This document shows, one piece after another, positions 1 through 8,924 of a stretch of 64,000 bases of DNA. Origin of the DNA: Microcoleus sp. bin38.metabat.b11b12b14.051 (lineage in GTDB: Bacteria > Cyanobacteriota > Cyanobacteriia > Cyanobacteriales > Microcoleaceae). The stretch covers positions 47,617-111,616 of the forward strand of contig NZ_JAAFKD010000022.1 in NCBI RefSeq assembly GCF_013299165.1, in the 5' to 3' direction. Made by a program: the position numbers and the translations under genes. The notes beneath the pieces are model-generated. The model ran no database searches. It was not told where the DNA came from and worked only from the letters and a program-made list of their open reading frames with translations. Numbering within the stretch: the first letter of the stretch is position 1; each line of letters begins with the position of its first letter.

Positions 1-340
1 CCACTGCTCGCACGAGTTTCCGTCCGATTCCTTGACGCTGATATGCCTCCAAAATATAGATAGCAAATAATTCTCCTTGATAAACATATTTGCCCGTGCG
101 CTCGCAACCACCCGCAGCAAAACCCACAATTTGTCCCGAGTCATTCTCAGCAACGCAGACAAAATCCCCAGTATTTTTAACGTTAGAGAGGATTTCTTGC
201 CAATTGCTTTCTCGTTTTTCATAGGAAATATTCGCGAGGTAATCTGCGGGTACAATTTTTCGGTAAGCTGTCCGCCAAGTGTCTACGTTAACCACTGCAA
301 TTGCAGGTGCGTCAGCAATGTTAGCTTCTCTCACAATCAT
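1..340 (-). CDS. GNAT family N-acetyltransferase (C-terminus cut off by window edge)
   Basis: This gene would transfer an acetyl group from acetyl-CoA to an unidentified small molecule or protein. It reads leftward from the ATG at 338-340 and stays open for 113 codons to the edge, so the C-terminus is missing. The start is supported by AAAGGAG nine bases upstream. The visible part begins MIVREANIADAPAI, the usual first strand of the GNAT fold. It has a central strand FVCVAENDSGQIVGFAAGG and the acetyl-CoA pyrophosphate-binding motif QRQGIGRK at residues 101-108, which fits Q/R-x-x-G-x-G/A. It lies tail-to-head with the diguanylate cyclase and 28 bases from that gene's stop. The family is clear; the substrate cannot be inferred. 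Confidence 0.85.
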   Translation of the reverse strand, partial: MIVREANIADAPAIAVVNVDTWRTAYRKIVPADYLANISYEKRESNWQEILSNVKNTGDFVCVAENDSGQIVGFAAGGCERTGKYVYQGELFAIYILEAYQRQGIGRKLVRAV

Positions 341-368
341 CAGAAAATACTCCTTTCCCGCCCTGAAA

Positions 369-2477
369 TTATATTTTCGAGTCGGCGCAAACTATGCGAT
401 CGCGCCCTTCTAGTTTAGCTCGATAAAGCGCGCGATCGGCTTCTCTAATGAACCACTCAATCGATAATCCCTCAGCAGGCACAACATTAGCGATGCCGAT
501 GCTGAGGGTGATAAACTTATTTACCTTGGAACCATCATGAACAATGGCGGCTGCTTTCAAATCCCTCCGAATTGATTCAGCAACCCGCATTGCTGCTTTC
601 ACATCAGTCTGCGACAAAATTAGCCCAAATTCTTCGCCACCGTAGCGAGCTGCTAAATCTCCCCCCCGCTGAGCGTTGCGATCTAAAATCTCGGCTACTT
701 GTTTTAAACATTCGTCGCCTCCTTGATGCCCGTAACAATCGTTATAAAGCTTGAAAAAATCGATGTCGCACAAAATTAAAGATAGTTGTTTTTTCTGTCG
801 CTCCATCCACTGCCATTCTAACTTCAATGTTTGGTCAAAACAGCGGCGGTTGGGAATTTGAGTCAACCCGTCCATGGCCGCCAGCCGCTGCAATTCCATG
901 TTAGCTGCTTCTAATTCTAATTTTGCTTGTTCTAGGGCTAAATTTTTCCCAGCTAATTCTTCAGTTTGCCGTTTTTCTTGCTCGTACAAAAATCGGATAG
1001 AAGCTTCGGCTGCTTGCAATTCTTGCTCTGCGGATTTGCGCTTGATAAACTGCCCTAATTGAGAACCGACAGCAGCCATCATCTGAAGCAAATCTTCATC
1101 CGGCGGCAGTTCTTCCCGGGAAAAAAAAGTCATTATTCCGGCAATTTGACCGCTAGCGTGAATGGGGAAACCGAATCCCGATCGCAATCCCACAGCCTCG
1201 GCCAAGCCCGATCGCACAAAATCGCGATCGGCCGCCAGATCCGTAACCCACTGCCCGCAACCGCTCTGCCAAACCGATCCTGGCAAACCGACACCCGGCA
1301 CAAAAGTAATCTTCTGGTTTTTTTGAGCAAACTCGCTCACTTCCCTCGCTACTGGCCAAACTCCCACCCGCCGCAAATAAGGAGTTTCCTCGATCGGACA
1401 GCAGAGTGGCAAACACAAAAGAGGCTGGTTTTCGCAATTTGTTTCCGTACCAAATCTAGTGTTTTTCTCCCCCTCTACAGGCGTCCAAAGTTCGCCAATG
1501 TCCCACCCAAAACTTTCGCAAATAGCTTGGATAATTTTCGGAGTCGCGAGTTCTAGAGAACTAGATTCGGATAGAATATGAGTGACAGCATACTGTGCTT
1601 TTTGACGGTTTTTTATGCGCTGTTGCTCGGTAATGTCTCTGCCGATATAAACAAAATCTTGTGTTGTATCGCTGTCTGCATAGTTGCTTTCGATGCTAGT
1701 CTCGAAAGTAGAGCAGGAAAAGGCGAGAATCAGCTTTAAACCTATTTTCGTTTGACAAACTACTTTTACCTGATGCCAAGATTCGTTTTTAAGTGAAGGA
1801 GGTAGCTGGCTGACTTGGCGCAACAATTCCTCATCAGCGGTAATCATAGATATGGATTGCCCGATTAATTCCGATTCGGCATATCCAAATAATTTTTCAG
1901 CAGCTTGATTGACTTTTTTGATTTTTCCCGATGTTGCTGTCACTAACAAAACATCGCCTAGAGAGTTAATAATTTTTTCAATATAATCGTTGGCTGCCGC
2001 TAAATAATCGACTTTAATACTGTTTTCGTTCGCAGCCTGAACTATGTTTTGCTGAGCTGCCATCCTACCTGTCACGTCTTCGCATAAAATTATTAATGTT
2101 TCTGCATTTTGTAGTTCATCACCACCAAAAATGCACAAATTCATATACAAATAAGTTCCGTTTTTGAGCACTCTAGTAATTGAGTTTAACTGAAAGTCTT
2201 GCTGTCGTCCTTGAATAATATCTTCCAGAATTTCTTCTAGTCCGATCAGTTCGGGAAAACTTTCGCGCACATCTTTTCCTTTGCTTACTTCCTCGGGAAG
2301 GTCGGCAAAATTTTGGACATTCAAAGATTTTTCTTGAATCTTCAGTTTCCGATCGACTACCAAATATTCAAGCCTGCGTAAGGATAACAGCCTATTAAGA
2401 AGCAGATTAATACTTCTCGGGCTGCTCTCTAAACTTAATGTTGGAAGCATCTTGTTATTGTAGAGCATCACTCTCAA
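369..2477 (-). CDS. PAS-PAS-GAF-GGDEF diguanylate cyclase
   Basis: This protein is predicted to make the second messenger cyclic di-GMP from two GTP in response to a sensed signal. Of its 702 residues, about 20-125 look like a divergent PAS domain. About 165-285 are a clear PAS domain (KKVNQAAEKLFGYAESELIG), about 295-460 a GAF domain, and 460-535 a coiled coil. From about 540 to the end is the GGDEF domain. The catalytic loop reads GGEEF (613-617), the active form. An RxxD inhibitory site (RGGD) lies five residues before it, so product feedback is expected. I see no membrane segment, so it should be cytoplasmic. There is no EAL domain, so breakdown of the messenger is not expected. The sensed signal is unknown. 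Confidence 0.93.
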   Translation of the reverse strand: MRVMLYNNKMLPTLSLESSPRSINLLLNRLLSLRRLEYLVVDRKLKIQEKSLNVQNFADLPEEVSKGKDVRESFPELIGLEEILEDIIQGRQQDFQLNSITRVLKNGTYLYMNLCIFGGDELQNAETLIILCEDVTGRMAAQQNIVQAANENSIKVDYLAAANDYIEKIINSLGDVLLVTATSGKIKKVNQAAEKLFGYAESELIGQSISMITADEELLRQVSQLPPSLKNESWHQVKVVCQTKIGLKLILAFSCSTFETSIESNYADSDTTQDFVYIGRDITEQQRIKNRQKAQYAVTHILSESSSLELATPKIIQAICESFGWDIGELWTPVEGEKNTRFGTETNCENQPLLCLPLCCPIEETPYLRRVGVWPVAREVSEFAQKNQKITFVPGVGLPGSVWQSGCGQWVTDLAADRDFVRSGLAEAVGLRSGFGFPIHASGQIAGIMTFFSREELPPDEDLLQMMAAVGSQLGQFIKRKSAEQELQAAEASIRFLYEQEKRQTEELAGKNLALEQAKLELEAANMELQRLAAMDGLTQIPNRRCFDQTLKLEWQWMERQKKQLSLILCDIDFFKLYNDCYGHQGGDECLKQVAEILDRNAQRGGDLAARYGGEEFGLILSQTDVKAAMRVAESIRRDLKAAAIVHDGSKVNKFITLSIGIANVVPAEGLSIEWFIREADRALYRAKLEGRDRIVCADSKI

Positions 2478-2945
2478 GGTTAGCAGATAAGATTAGTTGT
2501 TGTTTGACTGCTATTTCTCAGATGATTTTTGTCCGGGCGAATACCTACAAGTGTTACCGATCGCTCATTTATGGAAACAGTAAGCTTGGGATTTTGCCAG
2601 CAGTTTTTTCCTAATTTTGACAACAAATGCAAAATATTAATTTGACAACTTTTTTTGAACAATAGCAGTCAAACACAGCCTGGATTTAGACTTAGATTTA
2701 TTAACAATAGGTAGCGGCAGGCACTATTTGTGCAGCACGTCTTAAATTGTAGATTCCCTGATATTGGTTGCCACCGCTACAGTTGAGGGTTAGCACAGTT
2801 TAATTTAACTGTTTTCTTTAATTAGCACCATTCCTATAGACATTACATCCTCACGGTATTTGTGTCAAGTTTCGTAAAAAAGCTGTTACCTTTAATTGAT
2901 ATAATATTAAATAATTTGTATAAAATCTTAAAAATACTCTGCTAA
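2478..2945. other. Intergenic region between divergent genes, no gene seen
   Basis: This 468-base, AT-rich spacer separates the diverging cyclase and HAD genes, so it should hold promoters for both. A TATAAT box is at 2900-2905, about 40 bases before the HAD start, but no good -35 box precedes it. A 60-codon minus-strand frame near 2480-2662 has no ribosome-binding site or recognisable motif, and I do not call it. Confidence 0.4.
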
Positions 2946-3632
2946 ATGCTAAGACTTATTACCGACTTTGACGGCCCGATAATGGACGTGTCCGATCGCT
3001 ACTACCGAGTTTACCAGCAGTGTCTGGCCGAGACTCAACGCCAGGGTCAACCAGTCTGCCAGCTACCGAAAGCCAAGTTTTGGGACATGAAGCGCGCGCG
3101 GGTTCCCGAAACCGAAATCGGCATTTTATCAGGATTAGATGCAGCCCAGGCCGTGGAATTTGCCCAAAAACGGCGTCAAACTGTCCACACTCTCCCCTAC
3201 CTAATTTACGATGCACCAGCTCCGGGCGCCGTAGAAACCTTGGAGCAGGTGCAGCGCGCTGGAATAGACTTAGCCGTCATGACTATGCGGCGCGTCAGGG
3301 AACTAGACGAAGCCTTCACCCGCTGTCATTTAGGCGGATTTTTCCCCGAAAACCGCCGCTATTGCCTCCCCAACGATTACGTCAAAACTGGCGATGTCAA
3401 AGATAAGCCCCTGCTGATGGCAAAAGCTCTCGCCGAACTGCCGCCAGCTTCTGACCTTTGGATGGTGGGGGATACGGAGGCAGACATTATAGCAGCAAAA
3501 AACCACGGTGTCAAGGTAATTGGTGTTTTGTGCGGAATTCGCGATCGCACCCAACTAGAAATCCACCAACCGGATTTAATTGCTAACAATTTGAGCGAAG
3601 CAGTTGAAATTATTTTATCTCGCCAAAATTAG
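2946..3632 (+). CDS. HAD-superfamily hydrolase
   Basis: This is a haloacid-dehalogenase-type phosphatase of 228 residues, the usual length for single-domain HAD enzymes with a helical cap. Motif I is DFDGP at residues 7-11: Asp7 is the nucleophile and Asp9 the acid/base. Motif II is in AVMTMRR. The C-terminal motif IV is WMVGDTEADIIAAKNHG, whose acidic residues bind magnesium, followed by the usual VIGVLCG strand. The family removes phosphate from small metabolites (phosphoglycolate-like, PPi-like or sugar phosphates); this sequence does not reveal which. The start is ATG at 2946 without a strong Shine-Dalgarno. A heptamer repeat tract starts a few bases after the stop. Confidence 0.88.
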   Translation: MLRLITDFDGPIMDVSDRYYRVYQQCLAETQRQGQPVCQLPKAKFWDMKRARVPETEIGILSGLDAAQAVEFAQKRRQTVHTLPYLIYDAPAPGAVETLEQVQRAGIDLAVMTMRRVRELDEAFTRCHLGGFFPENRRYCLPNDYVKTGDVKDKPLLMAKALAELPPASDLWMVGDTEADIIAAKNHGVKVIGVLCGIRDRTQLEIHQPDLIANNLSEAVEIILSRQN

Positions 3633-3639
3633 TTATTTG

Positions 3640-3730
3640 TCAAGAGTCATTGGTCAAGAGTCATTGGTCAAGAGTCATTAGTCAAGAGTCATTAGTCAAG
3701 AGTCATTAGTCAAGAGTCATTAGTCATTTG
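3640..3730. repeat. Heptamer (STRR-type) repeat tract
   Basis: The sequence is built from AGTCATT, GGTCAAG and AGTCAAG units in near-perfect tandem, mostly a 14-base unit TCAAGAGTCATTAG. It starts about eight bases after the HAD stop. It belongs to the short tandemly repeated repetitive (STRR) class known from filamentous cyanobacteria. It has no coding potential. Confidence 0.85.
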
Positions 3731-3757
3731 TGATTAAGTAGGCGGAAATATATATTG

Positions 3758-3783
3758 GCTGTCATTGCGAGGAACGAAGCAAT
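3758..3783. repeat. Dispersed palindromic element (GAGGAACGAAGC type)
   Basis: The stretch around ATTGCGAGGAACGAAGCAAT is a partly palindromic sequence of a kind widely dispersed in bacterial spacers. Only one copy is seen in this window, so it is called from the motif alone. Confidence 0.4.
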
Positions 3784-3825
3784 GCCAATATTTGCGATTG
3801 CTTTTATCAGAGATCGCTCCTAAAA

Positions 3826-4207
3826 GCGTTACTCGCAATCACACTTCAGGACGTTTATTTATGTCAACCTACTCAGTCATTAGTTATTAATTGTTAGCTG
3901 ATGTGATTTGTCCGAGGTTGTGATTCCACAGTTATTAGTTGCTGACTCTTGACCAATGACCACCCTTCGGCTTCGCTCTTCGGGCGAGATGACCAATGAC
4001 TCTTGACTAATGACCACCCTTCGGCTTCGCTCTTCGGGCGAGATGACTAATGACTCTTGACCAATCACCAGCGTTACTCGCAATCACACTTCAGGACGTT
4101 TATTTATGTCAACCTACTCAGTCATTAGTTATTAATTGTTAGCTGATGTGATTTGTCCGAGGTTGTGATTCCACAGTTATTAGTTGCTGACTCTTGACCA
4201 ATGACCA
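3826..4207. repeat. 137-bp direct duplication with heptamer tracts between the copies
   Basis: Bases 3826-3962 and 4071-4207 are identical by eye over 137 bases, exactly 245 bases apart. Each copy starts GCGTTACTCGCAATC and ends in the heptamer GACCAATGACCA. Between them are two more copies of the 26-base unit CCTTCGG...GGGCGAG (3963-3988 and 4017-4042), and a third variant is at 4236-4260. The pattern suggests recent unequal exchange between heptamer tracts. Confidence 0.85.
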
Positions 4208-4411
4208 ATCACCAATGACCAATGACCAATGACCACCCTTCGGCTTCGCGAGCGGGCGAGATGACCAATGACTCTTGACCAATCACCAATGACTCTTGAC
4301 AAATGACCAATGACCAATCACCAATGACCAATCACCAATGACCAATCACCAATGACCAATGACAAATGACTCTTGACCAATGACTCTTGACCAATGACTC
4401 TTGACCAATGA
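4208..4411. repeat. Heptamer (STRR-type) repeat tract reaching the CPP1-like stop codon
   Basis: Repeats of CCAATGA, CCAATCA and CTCTTGA run without a break up to the end of the neighbouring minus-strand gene. Read on that gene's strand, the junction is TAGTCATTGG, so the gene's TAG stop is the first triplet of the repeat. Confidence 0.85.
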
Positions 4412-5023
4412 CTATCGCAGAAAACCGCTGACCAGCCACAGAATTAAAAACGTAAACAAAGCGATAAATTTCTCTGTTGTGATAAATGCCGTACTGAGCA
4501 AAGGGCCCAAAAGACCTCCCAGCACTAAGCCTATAACCAAGCCAGCCACAGTCAGCAGCACGGCCCGACCAAATTTTTGTTCCTTGCGATTAACAAAATA
4601 AAGACAAGAGCCGACTCCTAGAGCCAGAGTCAACTGTAGTAAAGAATCATTAGCCGCCGGATAAATACTCAGTCCGCCCAATCCCGCATAGACGCCGGCC
4701 GGCAACAAAATGTCCGATCGACTAGGAGTATCGATCAGGCGCTGCAACCAAGCTGGGCCGCCCGCAGGAGGAGAGGGAGTAAAGCTAGCGGGTGCTGGAG
4801 TCAGCCGCTCAGGAAAGCGGATGCGTTCGGGCACTTTAATTTTACCTTCTTGTCGCTGGCGCAGTCGATCCATGAGGATGGCGTCGTAAGCAGCCTCGAT
4901 CGATTCCAAACGTTTCTTGTCACCGCTGTACTGCTCGGCCTTGCGCGATCGCGCCTCTTGCACTTCATCAAAGGAAGCATCTTCATCGACTTCAAGCAGT
5001 TGATAGGGAGTTGGCTCACTCAT
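4412..5023 (-). CDS. CPP1-like J-domain membrane protein
   Basis: This matches the cyanobacterial/plastid CPP1-like (DUF3353) family. The plant member is a chaperone-like protein that stabilises protochlorophyllide oxidoreductase at membranes. I choose the ATG at 5021-5023 (MSEPTPYQLLEVDEDASF), giving 203 residues, because the J-like fold begins there; the frame is open 28 codons further upstream. Residues 5-60 form a degenerate J-like helical domain without the HPD signature. A Pro-rich linker follows (about 75-100). The last 90 residues hold three or four hydrophobic segments (LLTVAGLVIGLVLGGLLG; FIALFTFLILWLVSGF). The TAG stop is part of a heptamer repeat. The role in pigment-enzyme folding is inferred from the family. 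Confidence 0.85.
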   Translation of the reverse strand: MSEPTPYQLLEVDEDASFDEVQEARSRKAEQYSGDKKRLESIEAAYDAILMDRLRQRQEGKIKVPERIRFPERLTPAPASFTPSPPAGGPAWLQRLIDTPSRSDILLPAGVYAGLGGLSIYPAANDSLLQLTLALGVGSCLYFVNRKEQKFGRAVLLTVAGLVIGLVLGGLLGPLLSTAFITTEKFIALFTFLILWLVSGFLR

Positions 5024-5267
5024 TGTAATAACCCGCTGAACGCTCTCGTTATAGGGCAATCTTAACAAGAGAGGAAAGCGGGGCGGGGGCTCTTGCCGCT
5101 TTCCCAAAAATTTTGCTGCTAGTTTTTAGTGTTTTGAGACAGGAACCAGCAAACCTTACGAAGGCAAAAGGTAGAAGATATTCGGCATTGGCAGATCAAA
5201 AATCATTTATTCAAAGAAGTTTATTTTTACCTTTGCCGTCTAAATTTTTAGCTGGTGCCGAATGCCT

Positions 5268-6143
5268 TCAGCAGGGATCGGTGCTGCTGGCGCTCACAAT
5301 TCCCGACCACTGGACTTTTTTAAGTCGATCGCGGCGGTAGGAAAAAAAGCGAGCCGAGTCAGAATAAGTACAAACTGGAGCCAGCGCCACTTGAGAACGA
5401 TCGATTCCCAATTGTTGCAATTGCAGAGCATTGCAGAGGCGAACATCCAGACGTACCTTTGATGGCTCCGGATCGGTCAGTAGAGGTGATTCTGGCAATT
5501 GGTGCAAAAACTCTAGAATGCCGTCGGCTGTCGCACTAACGGCACTCTCGGGAGCAATCGTGGCTCCCAGAGACGCTGCCACTTCCACAGATACCTGATA
5601 AACCTCTCCAGCGATCGCCGGCCCCATAGCAATCTTCAGATTTTCTAGTTGACTGCCGACGGCCAAAAGTTGAGCGATCGCCTCTGGTAATATCTTAGCA
5701 GCAGTCCCGCGCCAACCCGCGTGCACGGCGGCCACAAGTCCGGTACCGCTGTCAGCAATCAGCACCGGCACGCAGTCGGCCGAGCACACCCACAGCGCCT
5801 GCAAAGCTGCCGAGGCTACCAAACCATCAGCCTCAGCATAGGTTGGGGTAGAAGTGGACGGCACCGCAACCACCGGCGACAATTCGCTGGTTTTGAGTAC
5901 CGCATTGCCGTGTACTTGTTGGAGACGGTAAACCGCAGATCCGGGTGCGAGAACTTCCGTCAGTTCGATCGGTCCCGAGGGCGAGAAATCCCGAGTAAAA
6001 AAGCCGTGAGACCACCGAGAAAGCAGGCTGCAAGTTAGATAGGGCAAGCCTCCGGAGGTTTGCCACTGCCAAGTTATACCGTTTTGTTGTCCGAGCCCAT
6101 CAGAATTCCGAAAATTTGTCGCGCGATCGCCAGTTACAGTCAT
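5268..6143 (-). CDS. pgeF: Peptidoglycan editing factor PgeF / polyphenol oxidase-like
   Basis: This is a member of the YfiH/laccase-domain family (291 residues; the family is usually 240-280). Bacterial members correct mis-built peptidoglycan precursors, and relatives have purine-nucleoside phosphorylase and deaminase activities. The metal-binding elements are visible: the early His in SHGFFTRDF, the Cys in CSADCVPVLI, and the His in VHAGWRGT. About 35 extra N-terminal residues precede the conserved start GLPYLTCSLLSRW, so initiation may be further inside. The gene faces the CPP1-like gene's direction, 244 bases away. Confidence 0.9.
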   Translation of the reverse strand: MTVTGDRATNFRNSDGLGQQNGITWQWQTSGGLPYLTCSLLSRWSHGFFTRDFSPSGPIELTEVLAPGSAVYRLQQVHGNAVLKTSELSPVVAVPSTSTPTYAEADGLVASAALQALWVCSADCVPVLIADSGTGLVAAVHAGWRGTAAKILPEAIAQLLAVGSQLENLKIAMGPAIAGEVYQVSVEVAASLGATIAPESAVSATADGILEFLHQLPESPLLTDPEPSKVRLDVRLCNALQLQQLGIDRSQVALAPVCTYSDSARFFSYRRDRLKKVQWSGIVSASSTDPC

Positions 6144-6818
6144 GAAACTTATCCTTCTCCAAGCGCATCAATTAGCTTGTCTTGTATTGTGAACGATCGA
6201 CAATTTTGCCAGCCAAGTTTAAATATTCGATTTATGCCATCAAAAAAAAATAGGATTTAGGGGCATTTAACCCACGAAGCCGACGCTGCCTAGTTTTTCT
6301 CTTACCTGAGTGAGGCGATCGGGGCAGACAGGGAAATCGCCAGAGGGGATGAGAATTTGATTTTTTGGGGAATAGTTTATTGAAACATACATTTATTTGG
6401 CGAATCGACTGCTGCTTAATTAACAGACACGAACACCAAAGCGCTATTATCAGTGTGGCCCTCACAGGCGCAGCCGATCGGTGCGATCGCACCTCGCAAA
6501 AACTAGGGTATAGATGGCGACTCGACACAACAAAATGCGAGCTGGTTCCACGGCAAAAAAATTGCCTCAAGCCCGGTAAAATCAGTTAAGTCTGTATATA
6601 GAGAAAGATTGCCATAGATTCGATCCAGACCGCCAAAAACAGATACAAGCCCGACGACCCCTGTCGATCGCAGCCCAAAACTTGAGACCGAGGTTCCTGC
6701 TGCCAGATCCATCTGGTGCGGACGCTACTCTCAAATCTGAAACCGTTCAACGCTCGCGGTAGCCTCCGTCTCAAATCTCAAACCGAATGAATTCGATCTC
6801 CTTGCGCCTCCTGTTGAG
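6144..6818. other. 675-bp spacer, no gene recognised
   Basis: Several frames of 60-110 codons overlap here on both strands. None has a ribosome-binding site, a domain motif or protein-like composition. The region contains HIP1-related GCGATCG sites and probably the promoters of pgeF and the M23 peptidase. I see no RNA gene. Confidence 0.35.
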
Positions 6819-8666
6819 TTGGGAAAAAAAATAGTGAAACCCTTTCCAGACAAGCAAATAACAACCCCTTTGAACACCAAACAGCAAAAAAAACACTCCA
6901 CAGGCGCCCAAACCCGATCGCGCCTTTTGTCCGAACGCTCACTGCTGGTGGGACTGGGTTGCCTTGCCAGTCTGGGACTGCTCAGCAAAGGCATAGTTTG
7001 GGCCCAAACCGAAACACCGCCAGCAGAACAAGCCGTCCCCGGCGCAGCAGAGCTCCAGCCGCTATTTGAAGCTCCTCTCGCGCCCCCGGAGCCCGCAGCC
7101 AGCCAATTAGAGCCACAACCAGACCCTGAACCGCAAGCAGAAGTTCCCAGCCGAGCGTCAGATTACGTCACCGAAACACCCCCGGCCCAATTTTATCTGC
7201 CAGAACCCGCACTGATTCCCCTCCCAGAAGCGACAGCCCAGGAACCTCCTTTTGAAGCGCCAATTAACCCAGAAGCCCGCGCCGAAACCGACACCACAGA
7301 CTACAGCGCTGGCGCGAACAGCGGCTACGAAGCCCCGACAACCATCGAGTTTGCAGAACGATCGACCGGCTGCGAAGGTTCCCTCTCATCAGGACAAGGA
7401 GTTGGCGGATTGTGCGGGCCTGCTGCTGTTTCCGAACCAGTGACAGCAGAAGCAAATCCTGGTAGCTACAGCCCGGAAACCCCGATCGCCACAGAACCCA
7501 GCTACAGCCCGGAAACGCCGCTCGCGGGCAGCTCCTATATCGCACCCCCTCCGCCTCGAAATCAGCCAGCCAGCCAGCCCGGGAACTATCGAGGAAGCCT
7601 GCCGAACACTATTCCGGGAACTGTTGCCGGAAATAATAGCGATCGTGTCGCCGGCAAAGTCGGTCAAGCCGTCCCACCCATCAGCAACCAGATTTGGGGT
7701 GGTTCAAACCAGCCGGAATCAGCTTATGCACCTCCAGCCTACTCGGCAGACGGCGGATACTCGGCACCCCCAGCCTACTCGGCAGAGGGCGGATACTCCG
7801 CAGGCGCTGGATACTCGGCAGAGGGCGGATACTCCGCAGGCGCTGGATACTCCACTAACCCTGCATCTTACGGCGGCGAACCAGCGCCCAGCATGGGACT
7901 CGGGCCCGTGCAAGTCGGTGCGATTAGTGTCACGAGCGGCAGCAATACAGGCTTTGCTTACTACAATCTGACGCCCCGTCCTTTAGGAATGCCCGGAAAT
8001 GGCAACACCAGCCTGCTGTTTCCGCTATCTATCGCAGCAGAAATTACTTCGGCATTTGGATGGCGGACTCATCCGCTCAGTGGCGATGGCAGGTTTCACA
8101 CCGGCACCGACTTGGGGGCCCCGATGGGAACCCCCGTACTGGCGGCTTATGCTGGTCAAGTGGCGATCGCCGATTGGTTGGGAGGTTACGGTTTAACGGT
8201 GGTGCTCAACCACAGCAAAAAGTCTCAAGAAACTCTCTACGGACACCTTTCGGAACTGTTTGTCAAACCCGGAGAATGGGTGAAACAAGGAGATACGATC
8301 GGGCGCGTCGGCAGTACCGGAATGTCTACAGGGCCTCACCTGCACTTCGAGATCCGGCAAATGACTGACCAGGGTTGGGTGGCGATCGACCCAGGTTCTC
8401 AGCTAGAATTCGCCATGGCGAAAATGATCGGTTCTTTGGAAACCGCCAAAATACCCCAAATTCCGAAAATCGTGGAAACACAAAGTGCTAGGGGACTCAA
8501 AGATTTAGAAAACGATCTGCCCCAGCTTCCACCTCTGCCGCTGGGAATGGACATCGAAGTGCACAACCTTCAGCCACCATTCCCAGAGCTGCTAAAACCT
8601 GATATTTCTAAGATCAAAGCTCCCGAAGCTGTCAAACCTAAAACTCAGAAGCAAGCTAGCAGATAA
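6819..8666 (+). CDS. M23 (LytM-type) peptidoglycan endopeptidase with repeat-rich linker
   Basis: This is a predicted zinc metallopeptidase that cuts peptide bridges in the cell wall. It has 615 residues. The N-terminal tail is basic. A signal/anchor helix (SLLVGLGCLASLGLLSKG) covers residues 41-58. A long Pro/Glu/Ala-rich region follows, with tandem YSAEGGYSAGAG-type repeats encoded at about 7735-7855. The LytM domain is about 405-515. Metal and catalytic residues are visible: His427 and Asp431 in FHTGTDLGAP and His507/His509 in HLHFE. It should act outside the inner membrane. The TTG at 6819 is only the outermost start; GTG at 6834 is an alternative and neither has a strong Shine-Dalgarno. 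No LysM domain is seen, although such domains are common in cyanobacterial relatives. Confidence 0.88.
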   Translation: MGKKIVKPFPDKQITTPLNTKQQKKHSTGAQTRSRLLSERSLLVGLGCLASLGLLSKGIVWAQTETPPAEQAVPGAAELQPLFEAPLAPPEPAASQLEPQPDPEPQAEVPSRASDYVTETPPAQFYLPEPALIPLPEATAQEPPFEAPINPEARAETDTTDYSAGANSGYEAPTTIEFAERSTGCEGSLSSGQGVGGLCGPAAVSEPVTAEANPGSYSPETPIATEPSYSPETPLAGSSYIAPPPPRNQPASQPGNYRGSLPNTIPGTVAGNNSDRVAGKVGQAVPPISNQIWGGSNQPESAYAPPAYSADGGYSAPPAYSAEGGYSAGAGYSAEGGYSAGAGYSTNPASYGGEPAPSMGLGPVQVGAISVTSGSNTGFAYYNLTPRPLGMPGNGNTSLLFPLSIAAEITSAFGWRTHPLSGDGRFHTGTDLGAPMGTPVLAAYAGQVAIADWLGGYGLTVVLNHSKKSQETLYGHLSELFVKPGEWVKQGDTIGRVGSTGMSTGPHLHFEIRQMTDQGWVAIDPGSQLEFAMAKMIGSLETAKIPQIPKIVETQSARGLKDLENDLPQLPPLPLGMDIEVHNLQPPFPELLKPDISKIKAPEAVKPKTQKQASR

Positions 8667-8924
8667 CAATTGGGATTGCTCCCACAACGATCGCGATCGA
8701 CTAAGTTTGTAGCAGGCTCCAATTGCCAGTAAAAGTGAGGAATGCCAGCCGTCATATCATGTGCTGTCGATTACCATAACAAAAACGGATCTCTTCGGAC
8801 TCCCTTCCGCACGTGCGATCTAATTTTATTGCGGTTACTCGACAGGACATCAGTTCGGAATGTTTACCAGCAAGAGCATGGTAATGTGGAAAAATAATAA
8901 ATAACAATTGGTAACTTGCAGCCT

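Noticed and set aside
1153..1556. Frames of 65-165 codons on both strands inside the diguanylate cyclase GAF region
   Set aside because: They overlap a well-supported gene and have no motifs.
3880..4083. 67-codon minus-strand frame with SPEERSRRVVI repeats
   Set aside because: Lies wholly in the duplicated repeat field and has no Shine-Dalgarno.
6232..6774. Overlapping minus-strand frames between pgeF and the M23 gene
   Set aside because: Three overlapping frames with no start signals; probably random in GC-rich stretches.
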